The notes beneath the pieces were generated by a model. It searched no databases. It was given only the letters and a program-made list of their open reading frames with translations, and was not told the DNA's origin. Below are positions 21,367 to 34,196 of a DNA stretch of 64,000 nucleotides, in pieces. The stretch is from Symsagittifera roscoffensis (taxonomy: Eukaryota > Xenacoelomorpha > Acoela > Convolutidae), in NCBI RefSeq assembly GCF_963678635.1, contig NC_087070.1, forward strand, positions 38,142,600-38,206,599, read 5' to 3'. The position numbers and the translations under genes were made by a program. Every line of letters starts with the position of its first letter. Positions within the stretch are counted from its first letter, which is position 1.

Positions 21367-22012
21367 ATGACAATTTTCGAATTCATTATGAACTAAGGTA
21401 CCACCAGTTCAATGAGTCCTGTGGACAAAGTTGTTTACGGGAGAAAAAAAGTGTAGTACCCAATTACAATACCCTTGCTATCGCAATGGTAATGAAAAAT
21501 GAGAAAATAATAGCAAAAAATAGGCAAAACGTCTTGGAACTCAATAAATTGCCCAAAAACGGAATACACGGAAATGTTTTTTTAAATTCGAGTAAAAAAA
21601 AATGCCCAAAACTTTAGGCAAATTTGGTGCTGCGGTAACAAGCGGGAAAAAAAGCAGACAAACAAAAATCCGACAAAGAATTTTTTGACGCGTGGGTAAT
21701 TTTCCGCTTCCAAAAAAACAGCTCCTGGCGGATTCGACCAAATGACCTTGAGTCTTTATAGACAAGCGCATTAACTCTTCTCCACATGCGCTAATTCACG
21801 TCTAAACTTTAATTTCATGTGAAGCAAAGGTAAAATGATTCAAGTGATTCTGTTGAACTAGTTGTTAACCCAAAAAAAGTATTTAATTGGGTTTGATAAC
21901 ACTTGCTAATCGTAAGCGTAACTAATAATTAGAAAAAATGGTTGATAATAGCACAAATAATACAAAAGTCGCAGAATAATTAGATTGGAAATAAAATTCT
22001 GAAATTTACTTG

Positions 22013-22242
22013 ACGGCGCGCGAAGAAAACCGCAAAAGTTTTGGTCGAAAATTTTACAAAAACGGAATTTTGACCTGTTTTTTTTCTTGCCTGCAGCGCA
22101 ACAATTTTCGTCAAAATATAGTCTTTTAGTGACTTGGGAGAGCTCGGAAAATCAATTTGGTCAACCTAAAAAATTTTTATTTTACTTTTGAAAAATTTTG
22201 TGAAATCCCCCATCCCTCGAGAAAATCCTAGATCCACCCCTG
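22013..22242. mobile_element. hAT-type MITE, truncated copy
   Basis: The block ends GATCCACCCCTG at 22242, the family terminus with one change. It carries 'gcctgcagcgcaa', 'cttgggagagctcgga' and 'tcaatttggtcaacc' in the same order as 44223-44598. The left end is missing. Confidence 0.65.
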
Positions 22243-22617
22243 GATAACTTAATGTTATAAATCAAGCATATGTAATTTTCGACTAAAGCAGTAGAGCTTA
22301 ACTACTGCCAGGAGCAGTTAATTTGTGCACAATTTTATCGACATTTTAGATCTATGCCGACATTGGATCTATTCCGATACCTTAGGTTGACATATTTGCA
22401 AAAACTTCTGCGCTACCGGGAATTTTCTCGAAGAAAATAGTGTTTTAGGAGGAACAGAGAACTCTTTGTAAGGTTCAGACCAAAAATCGTAATTGACTAA
22501 AAATCGCGTTTACTGATCGATCAAAATTGCATGACGTACATAAGAACTTTCTGAAAAAAAAATACTATCAACTAAAATTGAGATAGGCTATCCACTAGGG
22601 TACGCTTTTGTGCCCAC

Positions 22618-22824
22618 CTGGTGCGTGCATGGCTGGTCCCAAAGTAGCCGGAGGTACTCTGGGCAAATCTTCAGAGGGTTCGAGGACATTGGGAGGCAGG
22701 TATGTTTCTCCAGAATGACAAAAAACCGTCAGGTTGGGACACTTGCACTTGCGTCCAGATTGCGTAGCAAGACAAACGAAACCGCAGCCTCCGTTATTCA
22801 CAGCACATGGGTGTACACGTGAAT
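22618..22824 (-). CDS. LRP4-like: LRP4-like receptor, exon 6 (membrane-proximal EGF module)
   Basis: This exon encodes residues 1882-1950. It starts in phase 1 after CTGTTTAG and contains an EGF-like module with CAVNNGGCGFVC and CKC, followed by a short Pro-rich stalk. The chosen donor is CCAG|GTGGGC at 22617, phase 1 like the other ectodomain introns. If the donor is skipped, only six further codons follow before a stop at about 22595, which would give a soluble ectodomain. The short exon is recognised from the EGF cysteines and the matching phases on both sides. Confidence 0.8.
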
Positions 22825-23616
22825 CTAAACAGAGACAGATTTACGAACCACTAAGAACCTTAAAATGACCCTAAATTGTCCTGAGTAATCAGCAGTTGAA
22901 TTTGTTTCCAAACCAGCAACTTCCATATGAGCTTCATGAAAGAAGACCTTAAACAGCTAGAAATAGGAACTGTATAAAAAAGTATTTGAAAAACTAATTA
23001 GCATATTTAGAGATTTCTTACAGGCTGGGTGTCATTTCGGTAGCTATAAACAGACGTTTTTGTTCCGACCATTGAAAATGAGAGGAACTTTGTATTCGGG
23101 TGTTTTAGTTTTTTTGTTTTCCACGCAAAATCAGGCAACACAAATAATCATCAAAATGGGTCAAGTTACATGTCATTTAAAAGCACTTTCAGTCCTGATT
23201 CGAACATTTTTTAAAAAAAGTTATCCCAGTGTCGAGAAAAACCGGTTTGAAGTTTCGAGTTGTAGTTTATTTTCGAGCGAGTAACGCGATCGAGTTAAGT
23301 AACGTTCGTTATATCAGAATTAGTCATTTAGATAAAAAGATTGATTTTATAAAAAAAAGTTTTGGAAGCCTCATTTAGCGCTTCCTTGGCAGTAAAATTT
23401 CTCAGAGAAAAATTTAGAAATTATTGCTCAAAAAAAGAGAAACAATTTAAGATAAGTTTTTAAGAAAAATTTTGAAAGTTTACTTTTTTTGAAGACAACT
23501 GTTGTCGATTATGCCAAAATCACTAATTTTCTACGCGTTTGTAAAATTTTCTCATCGCACCATGCTCTAAAAACCGACACTAAAATTCTGTTTTGATACG
23601 AAGTCACTTTTTGTAC
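22825..23616 (-). other. Intron 5 of the LRP4-like gene
   Basis: This 792-bp phase-1 intron runs between the donor GTACAA (non-optimal, 23611-23616) and the TTTAG acceptor at 22825. I see no recognisable repeat in it. Confidence 0.65.
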
Positions 23617-24804
23617 CTTTCATGAGGCCTGTCTGTTGGAGAGGTGATACAAATGTCAAAGCAGTAAAAGATGCAGACTGGAAATTCATCTTGCATGCAT
23701 CCACAGAGGAACAGGTGGGATCGAGCGTCTCTGCAAATCCAGTTCCTCCAACAGAGCCATAGAACGAATCATTCAAAGATAACCGAGACAGCGAGGACAT
23801 ATTCAAGTTGGGACCTAACAACTCTTCGTAGAAATCCGAACTGCGATTATCACTCGAACTCAGTCGGTCTAACAGCGAATTCTGCGTAGGTTGAAGCATC
23901 GGGTTAAACAGCGAATTCAGATTGCATTGTTTAAGAGTGACATGGGGAGCCGAGTTTGCAGTCGAAGGCCTCAAGTCCATACAATAAGTGATGTTGCCCA
24001 AAACTGCCAAAGCCAGTGGCTTCTGGAACAGCTGGTCTAGGGTCTGGATATTATGACCCTCTAGATCGGAGAAAAACAGCTTAGATGCATCCCGCATGAG
24101 CCAGTATATATGATTGTTCTCATAGTCTATAGTCATATGATCTGGGTTTGACTTGTCGTTCCAAAAGTGGGACACCATATCGACATCCATATATGATTTG
24201 TAGATTCCGTCCGAAAGCGCTGGATGGCTCCAAAACACGAAGGACCGCCGCGGATGCACAGCAAGAGCGCCTATTCCGTTTGAAGCCTTGAAGTCTTTGA
24301 GCTTGATTGGGGGTGAATCTTTCTCCAGGCGCGATACAAACATTCCATCTATGGTCAACCAGTAAAGATTGTCCGCAATCCAGTCTACTGCCAAACCCAG
24401 TATATAACTCGGTCGATCTGGGAATTCTTGAATCACTGTCGGATTGTTTAGGTTGAAGTCAAAACGGTAGATCTTATCATTTGTGGCGACGAAGACAAAC
24501 TTTTGCTTGTAGTGAAAATCAATGGCAACTGGACTGCCTATTTTGTCAGCATAATTCGCACTCTGGCATGTAAACTGTGTTACCCCTTTAGTGGGAGACT
24601 TAGTCGAGTGGTAGGGGTTCGAATTTGTCACTTCAGGAAGGAGGAGGGAGTTGGGAGTAATGATGAACTGACGTGGCTCCCCCTCGCATGTAACTCCATC
24701 CGCAGATAGCCACACTCCTGGGGGGCACAAACATCTCGGCTCTCCCGTGTATGTGGGTACACATATGTAACTGCACTGTATGTCCGCACACTGGTCGGTG
24801 ATTT
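23617..24804 (-). CDS. LRP4-like: LRP4-like receptor, exon 5 (EGF module and fourth propeller)
   Basis: This exon encodes residues 1486-1881, phase 1 at both ends. It opens with an EGF-like module (CADIQCSYICVPTYTGEPRC, then CLCPPG). Five recognisable blades of a YWTD-type propeller follow: IDFHYKQKFVFV, LAVDWIADNLYWL, LAVHPRRSFVFWS, MTIDYENNHIYWL and LALAVLGNITYCMD. The blade motifs are less canonical than in the second propeller. The last 120 or so residues are Ser/Leu/Asn-rich with no blade motif, which may be a disordered linker ahead of the final EGF module. In LRP family receptors such propellers bind protein ligands; here the ligand is unknown. Confidence 0.9.
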
Positions 24805-25361
24805 CTACGCAAAAAAACATCCTCGTATATTCCAAACGACAATGATTTTGCGTATTTGCGACTCATTGTTTGATGTTCGATGGAACCACCACGCATGCCA
24901 AACTAGGGGTGCGTATCAGTAAACCGATTTACGTAATAATTACATCAATTGCGGAATTAAAGATTTATAGAACAAATGTTTCCTGAGCTAGAACAGTAAT
25001 TTTACAAAAGTAATAACCACGGGGTGCATTGGAAGAGATATTTTATTCCATTTTTTTTATTCAATTTTTGTTCTGAGGGAAAAACTTGTCATTTTGTAAA
25101 AAACTCAGTTTTTAGCTAATGTGATTGCGTAATTGAATCATGATTTTTCGGTTTACTGATACATCGATTTACTGACCTACACCAAACTTACAGAGCAAAA
25201 AAAAGGTTTCATTGAAAAGTGTTTTTACTGGAAAAAAAAATGTGTTTACAACACACTTGCGCAATTAGCGTAGTGCCTATATTTCATAAAAAGGTAAAAG
25301 ACCAAATATCTGTAAACCAGCCATAAAGATCTAGCTTAGTTAGTCAAACAAGTCTACTTAC
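24805..25361 (-). other. Intron 4 of the LRP4-like gene
   Basis: This 557-bp intron has a strong donor, GTAAGT, at 25356-25361 and the acceptor TGCGTAG at 24805. The only thing I see in it is a short pair of similar phrases, 'cagtaaaccgatttacgtaat' and 'ggtttactgatacatcgattt', in inverted arrangement. Confidence 0.65.
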
Positions 25362-28235
25362 TTTTTACATGGGAGTAAGCTGCCAGTCTAGATACTGGCT
25401 CCTCCATCTTTTCGTACATGGGACTATTTCCAAAACCAGTGATGAGTCCGTGTTTGACTATTTGGATGTTGCGATCGGTGGCTGACTCAATAAAGTATAT
25501 CAGTCCGTCGAGACAAGCCATTCCCGTTTCCGATACTCTGTTTCCAATATCTTTAAAAGAGACTGTCTGATCAACTTTGGGCCACGCTCTAACTTCCGAT
25601 GAGAAATACTTCACCGTATTAAGCACTTCGCCTTCATTCGTGAAAACAATCGTTTGTTTCTGCAAATCTATCGTCAAAAGTGGGCGGAAAATATTTCTCA
25701 AATCTTTGAACTCATTTGCATCAATATCGCATGTAACACAGACATCCAACAAGACACGTCTTGAATTGGGATCTCCAGACATGTCAATTTGAGTAATAAC
25801 TTCATGAACATCAAAACTTTTGTTGTGAATAAATTTCGAGCTTGCAGCAACCGGGACCTGCTTTATGTCGTCCCAGAAAAGAAGTCCAAGGTTCGGATCC
25901 ACGAGTAGCGATCTCGGCTCAGTAAGATTCGCGGACACCAGAGTTCTAACATATCTCGGCTCGTCACAAAATTGAACTTGGCATAGCTGAATATATCCCC
26001 AATTTGCCACAAAAAAAATCAGCTGGTGTACATGATCTAATGCAAAGGCTTTCGTACTATAAGACTTCAAAAACTTTCTCACTACTTTGCCTGTTGCAAT
26101 TTCTGCCTGAATCAAGCATACATTATCAGAGTCAAAGTAGACGACGCTCCTCGATAAGGGGTCGTAGTGCCAGAGAGAAAAAGGAGCGGCCGGTTTTACT
26201 GGCGCTATTTGCGGGTATTGAACAACGCCTTCTGAATTGAAGTAAACCACTTCCATCTTCTTTCCACTCGATATCAGCAACACATCGCTCCGTCTAATAA
26301 TACAACGGGTTCTGTTCTCTGGATTTGGTTCATAGCCAAATGCACAAGTGCACAGGGGTGATCTGGACCATGCAGGGTCTGAGATATTTGCAGGAGGGAG
26401 GGAACAGCTGTGTTCACATATAGGGTTCCCTTCTTCGTCAGAGCAGAAGTGGCCGCTCCTCCGAGGCCTTCCTTGGTGGAAGACAGATAGAGCTTTAATA
26501 TTGCTAATGGACCGAGTCTTGCCTTCTGAGTTTGATTGGTCTTGCGCATTGGAAATTTTAATGTGGGGTTTAAAAGTTTGGCATGTTTGCTTGTCTAAGG
26601 TAGCCGAGGAGTTTGGCTGTCGTAATTTGTCAGAAGTAGAAATGTGAAAAGAGGAGAGGTTAATTGCACATTGTGTTATTGTCGACATATTTGTGGTTAT
26701 TATTGAGTGATTGAAATAGTCAAATATTGCGCTAGCATCTATTCTGCCATTACAGCAAACCTTTTCTAATGAAACGCCTTGGTCCGAGCCGCTGACTAAG
26801 TCTACTATTTTTTCTCCTGTCGTAAAGAGAAAATGCTCGGGAAGCAAAGATAGGACAATTTTGGACGGTTGGTAGTCATCGCCAACCATACTTTTTGTAA
26901 TTACTGTGCCCCTTCCAGATCCGTCCATTCTCGACCGCTCCAATCTAAAAGGACGTGACGAACAAGCCCAATACAGATAACCCTGTTGGAAATCTATGGC
27001 CACATAACTGGGCAGAAAGATATCGGCCCATAGTACCGTTTCAATTCGTCGGCGATTCTTAGGATCCAAATCTATCGTTGATATAGAGTGAAGTTTGACA
27101 TCTGTGAAATATATCTTTTCAGTTATGTAATCAACAGCAAGGCCATACGGTTCCTCGAGGCCGTCTACTAGAACAGAATGTTCACTTCCATCGTAATTGA
27201 TACTTTGAATGGATCTGGTTGAAGGGTCCGTCCAGTAGATTCTGTTTGTAACAGGGTGCCAGTCAATATCTGCCGGTCCTTCTGGGATTCTCGAATAGGC
27301 ACTCGGAAAATTGGAACTCCTTTCATTGAAACTCGAAGCAGTCACTAATTTTGTAGCACTTGGCGAGTTCGCTAACGGCAGAGCAATTTTAAATATACCT
27401 TCCGAGTTCGCCGCTATCAAAAATGGGTCTATTATCAGTTCACACTCCGTATCCATCACTAACCTGTACCCTTTCGGGCAAATACACTTGTAACTTTTGT
27501 AGGTTGGGAGACATAAGTAACTACATAGCTTTTCACAATGGTTGAACTCCTCTCGAATCGGTTGCCTGGACTTGTGGAACACTTTCAGGTCCATTGAATG
27601 CGAGTTTGGAAGCGACAGGTTGATGCTGGATCCCGTCATTATCGGAGCCGGATAGCTCGGGTTCATTCTGGCACTCAACGGGTACATTTCGTATACTATT
27701 TTACTTCTAGTTTCACTTATGTAAAGTCTGTTGTTGAAAATCTCGATGCCGAACAGCTTTTGATTTGCGAACTGCAGTTCCGTTGTGAGTAGGAACATGT
27801 CAAAAAACGAGGTGTCAGCTCTTTGCGATTCAATGTCTAGCACCGCTACTATTGAAAAATGGTTGTCACAAAAATACAAGAGATCTTTAACGTAGTCATA
27901 GGCCAAAGATGTCGGCGAGAACTTCTCAAATAGATTATTTCCGGCAGCTGTCTCCGGAAGTAAGTCGGCCCATCTTGAATCAGAGCCAGAAATAAGTTCC
28001 CGTAAAGACCCTTTATCTCCATTCATTGCCAGTTGAATAATACGGCCTTTTATGAATGGTCTTTCACATACCATAAGGGCTCCTTTATTAGGTACTGCTA
28101 CTATACATGTGGGATAGTTTAAGTCGGTGTAAAGAGTTTGATTTTTGATGCCATCAAGAGAAGACACTACGATTGCACCTTGAGTTGATTCAGTCCAGAA
28201 GAGTAAATTGTGGATCCAGTCTACAGCAATGCCAC
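25362..28235 (-). CDS. LRP4-like: LRP4-like receptor, exon 4 (propellers 1-3)
   Basis: This 2874-nt exon encodes residues 528-1485, phase 1 at both ends. It finishes the first propeller (GIAVDWIHNLLFWTE). An EGF-like module follows (CEKLCSYLCLPTYKSYKCIC). The second propeller has the most canonical blades (IDWHPVTNRIYWTD, LAVDYITEKIYFTD, VAIDFQQGYLYWA). A third EGF-like module (CEHSCSLPPANISD, then CTCAFGYEP) leads into the third propeller (SVVYFDSDNVCLIQ, LLVDPNLGLLFWDD). One very long exon covering most of the ectodomain, while its neighbours are split, suggests past intron loss. EGF/YWTD units of this kind form ligand-binding six-blade propellers at the cell surface. Confidence 0.95.
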
Positions 28236-29793
28236 CTAGAATGACAAAAAAAACATAGCCAACAGAAGAAATCTACTTAAAAATCAACAAAGTCAAACCG
28301 CGAAAAACCAAATTTGAGCGTGAAAAAAAAAACGACCTATACATGAGTCTTCACTAATTCATTGACTTTTAAGTAGATAAATATATTTGAAAAAATGCAT
28401 TATCAACCTTTGCATGGCAAACTATTTGTTTAGACATCATAATCAACACACATGCGAAGTGGTGCTTCACATCAATTAAAATAAGACACAGAGGCGAAGC
28501 TGAGCTTCGGAACACTTGCGACACAACACAAAAAAATCGGAAAATCAAAAATGTCGAAAAAACCAAACCTATCATAACGAATAAGGCTAGTTTTAAAAGT
28601 AAAACATGCCGAGACAATAGAATGTGCAAATAGCATCGGAAGATATTTTACCCAGCGGTAACAAAGCCGAATTACCTTGGCAGAAACCATTTAAACCGGA
28701 AAAAAATCAAAACTTCAGACTTATGAAAAGTTAATAAGTCCCATTCAACCTCAAAAAACTTAATTTGCTGATCAAATGGGGCAATATGAGACAACTAAGC
28801 CGATTTAAAATAGACCGAAACCTAGTAAACCCGAAAGAGGAACATGAAAAAAGCCAAAAAAATAATTCAAAAAATTTAAAACTAATAATTAATCCTCCCT
28901 CAACCTCAGAACACAGACAAGCACACACACACACGCACATACACACTTTTCCCGCTCGTGAGGCCGAAATAACATAGGCCGAAACCTATCAAGACGAAAA
29001 AAAAAAGAAAAACGAAAAATGAAATGTTGTCATGAAAAACTTGAACTATAATTTAAGACTTTTAGCATTTTGTGCAATCCAGAAGGGAGCATAAAAATCG
29101 TGCTTCCATTGAAACGACTCGAAATTATGTCACTAAGCCGACGAAAAAGAGGCTGAAATCATTTGAGCGGAAGAAAGTTTTAAGCGAAAAAAAACAAAAA
29201 AGAAATATATACGATCTCAGGGTTAAAAAAAATTACAAACAAACAGATGTTAAATGTTAAAAAAACTAAAACTCAAATAGGCGATTTAGTTTGCTGGTAA
29301 AAACAAAGCGGAAACTAAGCCGACAAAAATTAAACCGAAAGCCACAAGTCGAAACATCAGAAAATGCCAAAGAAACATCATTACAAAAATTTGAACTGCG
29401 AATTTATTGAAAAACACTGCTGAGGATGCACAGTGGGAGAAATAGGCCAATGAGCGCAAATAGACGCACATACTGCAGGCATGTTGTGTACTGCATGCAT
29501 GCTGAAATCTGTTAACAAAGTTATCACAAGGGTAAAAAAGAATTAAGAAAATCAACATTAACAAAAATAGTGTTTAGGAACAGTAGTAATGATATGCTTC
29601 TGAATCAAAAACCGAATGAATTATGCCATTAATTATAATGAACTGTGAAACTTTCGGTGATATTAGTCTAATTCATTCAAGCGCGTATTACCAGCTTTTT
29701 ACTCGTATTATATCATTTAAGAAATTCTGGCAACAATAAGGCAGTTTCGTTGAAGTTATGAACTGAAAAGTAATTAAAACCCAGGTCGCTTAC
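28236..29793 (-). other. Intron 3 of the LRP4-like gene
   Basis: This 1.56-kb phase-1 intron holds a fragment of the AAGAGTCAATGAACG family (28256-28372), an R1 palindrome (28487) and several 'actaagccgac' motifs at about 28795, 29132 and 29313. A short CA-rich run lies at about 28919-28947. Confidence 0.65.
28487..28530. repeat. Palindromic repeat R1
   Basis: ACACAGAGGCGAAGCTGAGC is followed by TTCGGAACACTTGCGACAC. It is among the best copies. Confidence 0.65.
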
Positions 29794-30261
29794 CGATTAT
29801 TTTGCCAATATTAATCGTCAATTCAGTCTTCATGCTGACTACATTGTATCTCACAATATTCTCTCGTGTTTCGTCTACAAAATACAGCAGTGATTTCTCA
29901 ACGTGCATTGCTAAAGGAGATGAACTGCTCAAACCCTCCAAGTATGTTCTGGAATGTTCCGGATCGGGATTGGGTTTGAACAAATGATTGCCCCCAGCGA
30001 GATTCGAACCGCCGACGTTCAACTCTGTTTTCTCTGATGGTAACTTAAGTGCGGCTAGACTTCCTCCTATTGCAAATAGACGCGCTTGGTCGTATCTTGA
30101 ATTGTCTTTTGCGATGCATGAGAATTTGTCAACTGTGGAAAGCGAGAACCCTGTCAAGCACGAGCACTCCTTCTCCTCCGAAACTTCCGACTCTTTTTGA
30201 GCACAAATGTGATCACAAGCTCCAACACAACTGTCTTCTTTTGCATAGTCTGTTTCGTAGC
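29794..30261 (-). CDS. LRP4-like: LRP4-like receptor, exon 3 (EGF module and start of propeller 1)
   Basis: This exon encodes residues 372-527. It starts in phase 1 after TTGTTCCTAG and ends in phase 1 at AATCG|GTAAGC. The first part is an EGF-like module (CVGACDHICAQK, then CSCLTGF). After a linker the first blades of propeller 1 begin, with LAMHVEKSLLYFVDE as a YWTD-type blade. The combined glycine at the exon 2/3 junction and the glycine at the 3/4 junction both read in frame. It sits between the LDLa-rich exon 2 and the propeller exon 4, the usual order in LRP4. Confidence 0.88.
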
Positions 30262-30490
30262 CTAGGAACAATAAACACATTAAGCTTAACTTGCCTCTAT
30301 TTACTTTGATTCCTCGGCTCAAGGTAACACTCCACCTACCTAAATATACCAAATTGAGATCATGCACCGAGCTACATAATTAAGATAACATTTGCTTAAT
30401 GGCGGGTGTCAAAAGCTCTACTCTGGTAAACGTAGCCAACAAACATTTGTAACAGTGTAATTGAACTCGAGGAAACAGAACAAAATTATT

Positions 30491-30740
30491 GAGCGGTGGT
30501 GCAGTGGTTATGTCTTCGCCTCTCAACCAAAAGGTCGGATGTACGAGGCCCATAATGATCCGCGCTCTTTGCTTGAGGATGAGGCAACTTTACCCAGTTC
30601 AAAAAAATTAATGTAATTCTTAAGCAAAGGCGCAACAGCAGTTCTCTGAAGAGCCGAACAGCTCGTATTTGGTTTTCCCTTTTCGAAGAACTGTCGTAAA
30701 TGTATCGTCTGAAATTTATTACAAATCGTCTTAAATTTCA
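30491..30740 (+). repeat. tRNA-derived SINE
   Basis: The head has the A-box-like GGTGCAGTGGTTATG, then TCGCCTCTCAACC and AAGGTCGGATGTACGAGG in B-box position. This resembles the tRNA heads of SINEs seen in several invertebrates. A non-tRNA body of about 180 bp follows. It differs from the minus-strand tRNA-like blocks elsewhere in the window, so it is a separate family. Confidence 0.55.
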
Positions 30741-31702
30741 CTATTTGAACCCTTCAAGTCATTTTAAACGGTTGGGATACAACATCAACATTTCTTTATA
30801 TAAAAAAAATGAATTCAGGCAAATGGGTTAAAGCCATAGAAGTTCCGCATCCTACGTCTTTACATGACTCATAATCACAAAATATCTTTTGTTTTTTGTC
30901 CTTAATTAGGATGACGCGTTGAATAGATATAAGGCTAAAAAGGAGGTCACTACCGAACCATCTATGTCATAAAATAATCAAAGACTGCTCCAATTTCGCA
31001 CCTGATTTCGGCTTTACAATCGCTTTACGACCGAACCAACAAACACACCTCGTTTCATCCCCCCTTTTTCGACATTATGCGTCGAAATGCAATGAGGCCT
31101 ACATAACACTACCATCTGATTTTATAATGAGTAAACAACATCCGTGCTACCTGTAAATTTGTTCACACAAGGTAATTGTACTGAATCTCAGAAGAGCTAA
31201 TTAGTAGGTGTACTGGTACTCAAAACGTACACGCGGCGGTATCTACGTCATTGGGTACCATATACCTGATTTAACGCTTAATGCGTCAGCGCAGTTAAGA
31301 ACCTCTCACAAGCTCAAGGTTGAGATCAAGATGTGTACCAGTTATGTCTGATTGGCCGTCTAATTTAACTTTTTCACGTCTAATTCACGTTTTTTTTTTA
31401 CCATTTCCAGTTTCTTAGTTCGAGAGCGTAAATTGCCTTCATTTTAGCAAATGATTTTACATCATTTCAAAAAGATATGAAAAGCCAAACCACAAAACAA
31501 ATCCGATATCAAAACTGTTGTGCACAGTTAAGATTAATAACTCAGTCGTCGTCATCTAAATAGGGATTCGATTAAATTCTCTGAGATGACGAACAGCAAC
31601 ATTACAGCCAATAGGAAGAAAGAACACAATATTAATCACAACGGCACTCCAATGCTTTGAAATCAGCCCAAATTTTCCTACCGCAACTCTGTTTTTTTTA
31701 TC

Positions 31703-32139
31703 AAAGAGTCAATGAACGCAAGGAAACAGAAAAACAACTGACTGGTTTTGAAAAACTTCAACTTTTGATTTTCGAAGTAGAAAAAAACTTATGAACATAA
31801 AGCTCTTTGGATTTCAAGAACAATTTATAACTGAAACTTTATCGATTAAAATAACTCAATTTGAGAAAAATGGATCGAGTGGTATAAAACTTGTATTAGC
31901 GATGGGATATTAGAAGTCGATCATGTTTTTCCAGTTCATGTCTATCATGTTTTTACTGTGACCTTAACAGTTTTGCTGTTCTATAGAGGAATTTGGCTTC
32001 ATTTCTGAAAAAGGAAATGAAATGAACCTAAAAACAAATCAAATGTCAAAAATCAAACTTGAGCGTGAACAATTTTTTTCCTGAAAAAAGAAATATCATC
32101 ACAACCTAATTAAGCCTTGACTACTTTCACCAATTCTTA
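31703..32139. mobile_element. AAGAGTCAATGAACG-family element, nearly complete
   Basis: The left end is AAAGAGTCAATGAACGCAAG. The interior has 'aaataactcaatttgag', 'tggatcgag', 'gtgaccttaac', 'gagcgtgaacaa' and 'catcacaacct'. The right end is CTACTTTCACCAATTCTT, a degraded inverted copy of the left. Confidence 0.6.
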
Positions 32140-32925
32140 AAAAAAAAATCAAAAAGTGGCTGAAAAAAGCAAAACTGGACAACACCCTTACAGGGCATTA
32201 GTTTTTTTTAAATAAATTTGATAATCGCACGCAGGTATTGTCCACAATGACCACCAAAATATTCGCCTTTGGTTGCATTTTCCGACATCCACCTAAAAAT
32301 GACAAACTCTCAGATTGTTCCATGCGCTTTTGGCGCTAAAAAATAATACTGGATAAGAGCTGGCAAAAAACGCACTTTTTTTAAATTCGATATCTTCTAA
32401 ACACTGTACTAACACCTCACTTTTGGCCGGTTTGTTTCTCGAGAAAATCACTTAGGGTCGTTAATATTTGACAAAGAGGTGAAGAGGAGCAACACTAACA
32501 ACACAACACAAACATGGCATTGAAAGATAGCCGATAGTTAAAAAAACGGAAACAATTAAGTAAAAAAAAACTCGAAAATGCTACATCTCAAAAAATTCGA
32601 TGCATTTGTCTCGAATGATGTTCATTTTGAGTAAAAACCAGCAATACTTGGTCACCCACCCACTGAGCCAGAACCTGAATTGTCATAAAAATTTTGAGCG
32701 ATAAATTTTCCGAGCTCTAAAATTTTACACATTTAACAATTATAGAACTACAATGAATTATAGTAAATTTCGCAAAAATCAGAAAATTCAATTTTACACA
32801 GGCGACTGTTTTACACGCACCACTTAAGATACAAGAAAAACATAAAACATAGGTCGAAAAAAAATGAAAAAGGTTGAAAAACTAGCTGGACCAAAACTTT
32901 CGATTGTCTCGATTAAAGAACGCTA

Positions 32926-33785
32926 GGGGCCAAGCTACAACTGGAAGTACCTTTTAATAATTTTTTGTTTGAATTTGTTATACTGCTGCGGGACAAAATG
33001 ATTTATTTCAAAAATTGAGCTTTGCTCTCTACTAAAATAGGTTGTTTCTCTAAAATAAGTGAGACGAGTGAAAATTTTTAGGATATTGGAAATTCCGAAG
33101 GAGGTAACATTTCTCTTAAAAACAAATAAGAAATCGCCACTTCCGCAAGAAAAGTTATCGCAACTCGTTCTTTCAATTGAACTTTTCATCTCAGATTTGA
33201 TAGGGTAGTTTTTAGAAAGTTCTGAAAACTTGACCTGAAAAATGTCACGATAGTTTTCGAGTAAAGCCAAACTGTCAAACTTTCAAAACTTTATCTTATT
33301 TGAAGGCCATAACTTTTTGCTGAAAAAAATCGGGCGTAGCCATTTATAAAGGCAGGAATTCAACAACCTATTATTTCGAGAAAGCCTACAAAATTAGATT
33401 TGGCTAGTTCTCGAGAAAAGTCAAAAAATTTGAAAAAACGGCCAAACAAACAACTTTGACTCTTCTGAGGGCCATAACATTTTGTGTCAAGAAAACTTAA
33501 GCGTAGCCACGTATACAAAGGACCTTCACCTTTACAAAAGAGCCTTCGGAACAACAGGTTTATAAATGGCTACGCCTATTCCCGTTCTTTGGACCCAAAA
33601 TCTCAGAAATGGGAGGGCAGTTTTCGAGAACCTGAAGTTATCTTCTTCGGAAATTTTTTTGACCGTGTTTTTTGAATTTTTGAGAAGGCGATAACTTTGA
33701 GAGGGCTTCTCAATGAAACCAAAATCTCAGCTTTAGGAGGGTAGTTTTCGAGAGCATAGCAAACAAACAGTTGGAAAATAGTCAT
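32926..33785. repeat. Long dispersed repeat R2, copy 2
   Basis: This matches 15160-15870 in order. It extends further, through several internal units of about 150 bp with 'gccataactttttg', 'gggcgtagcc' and 'agttttcgaga'. A degraded R1-like block (about 32800-32840) stands about 90 bp before it, as at 15046. Confidence 0.55.
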
Positions 33786-34196
33786 GAACGCATGAAAAAA
33801 CTTACTTGTTTTTTGATGAAACTTAAATTCCGAAATTCAAAGAAAAAAAATATGGCCTTATAGCTTTTAAATTTCAAGAACAATTTATGACTGAAACCTC
33901 TTTTTGATAGAAATTAATCTAATTTGAAAAAAAAACTGGATCAATACTTAAATTATTCATTCCGCTGTGAAATCTGTAAATTAAATTCCAAATTCGAAAC
34001 TAAAAGTCGACCACGTTTTTCGTGACCTTTTAACTTTTGCAGTTCGATTGAGAAGTTAAGAAAAGAAAGGAATTGAACTGGAAAAGAAATCAAAAGTTAA
34101 ACGGCGAAAAATCAAATTTGAGCGTGAACAAATCATAAAATTTTTTCATGAAAAAAATAAATATAAAAAAAATTGCCACGACGAAATCTCTTAAAA
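33777..34196. mobile_element. AAGAGTCAATGAACG-family element, ends degraded
   Basis: It has the left part TAGTCATGAACGCA, the usual interior order of landmarks through 'gaccacgtttttcgtgacc', and a right side ending around 'gccacgacgaaatctctt'. Confidence 0.5.

Larger units (their letters stand above)
18419..22617 (-). other. Intron 6 of the LRP4-like gene
   Basis: This 4.2-kb intron is packed with repeats: a hAT-type MITE inserted into an AAGAGTCAATGAACG-family copy (18621-19683), a 20-bp tandem array (19061-19157), R1 palindromes (19951 and 20387), a 45-bp tandem duplication (20599-20688), two tRNA-like SINE heads (20888 and 21290) and another hAT-type fragment (22013-22242). No exon is apparent in it. 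Confidence 0.7.

Noticed and set aside
23567..24835. Exon 5 limits equal to the whole ORF
   Set aside because: The ORF overruns both splice sites; phase agreement with exons 4 and 6 fixes the exon at 23617-24804.
25362..28235. LRP5/6 (arrow) identity for the large receptor
   Set aside because: In LRP5/6 the LDLa modules follow the four propellers; here they come first.
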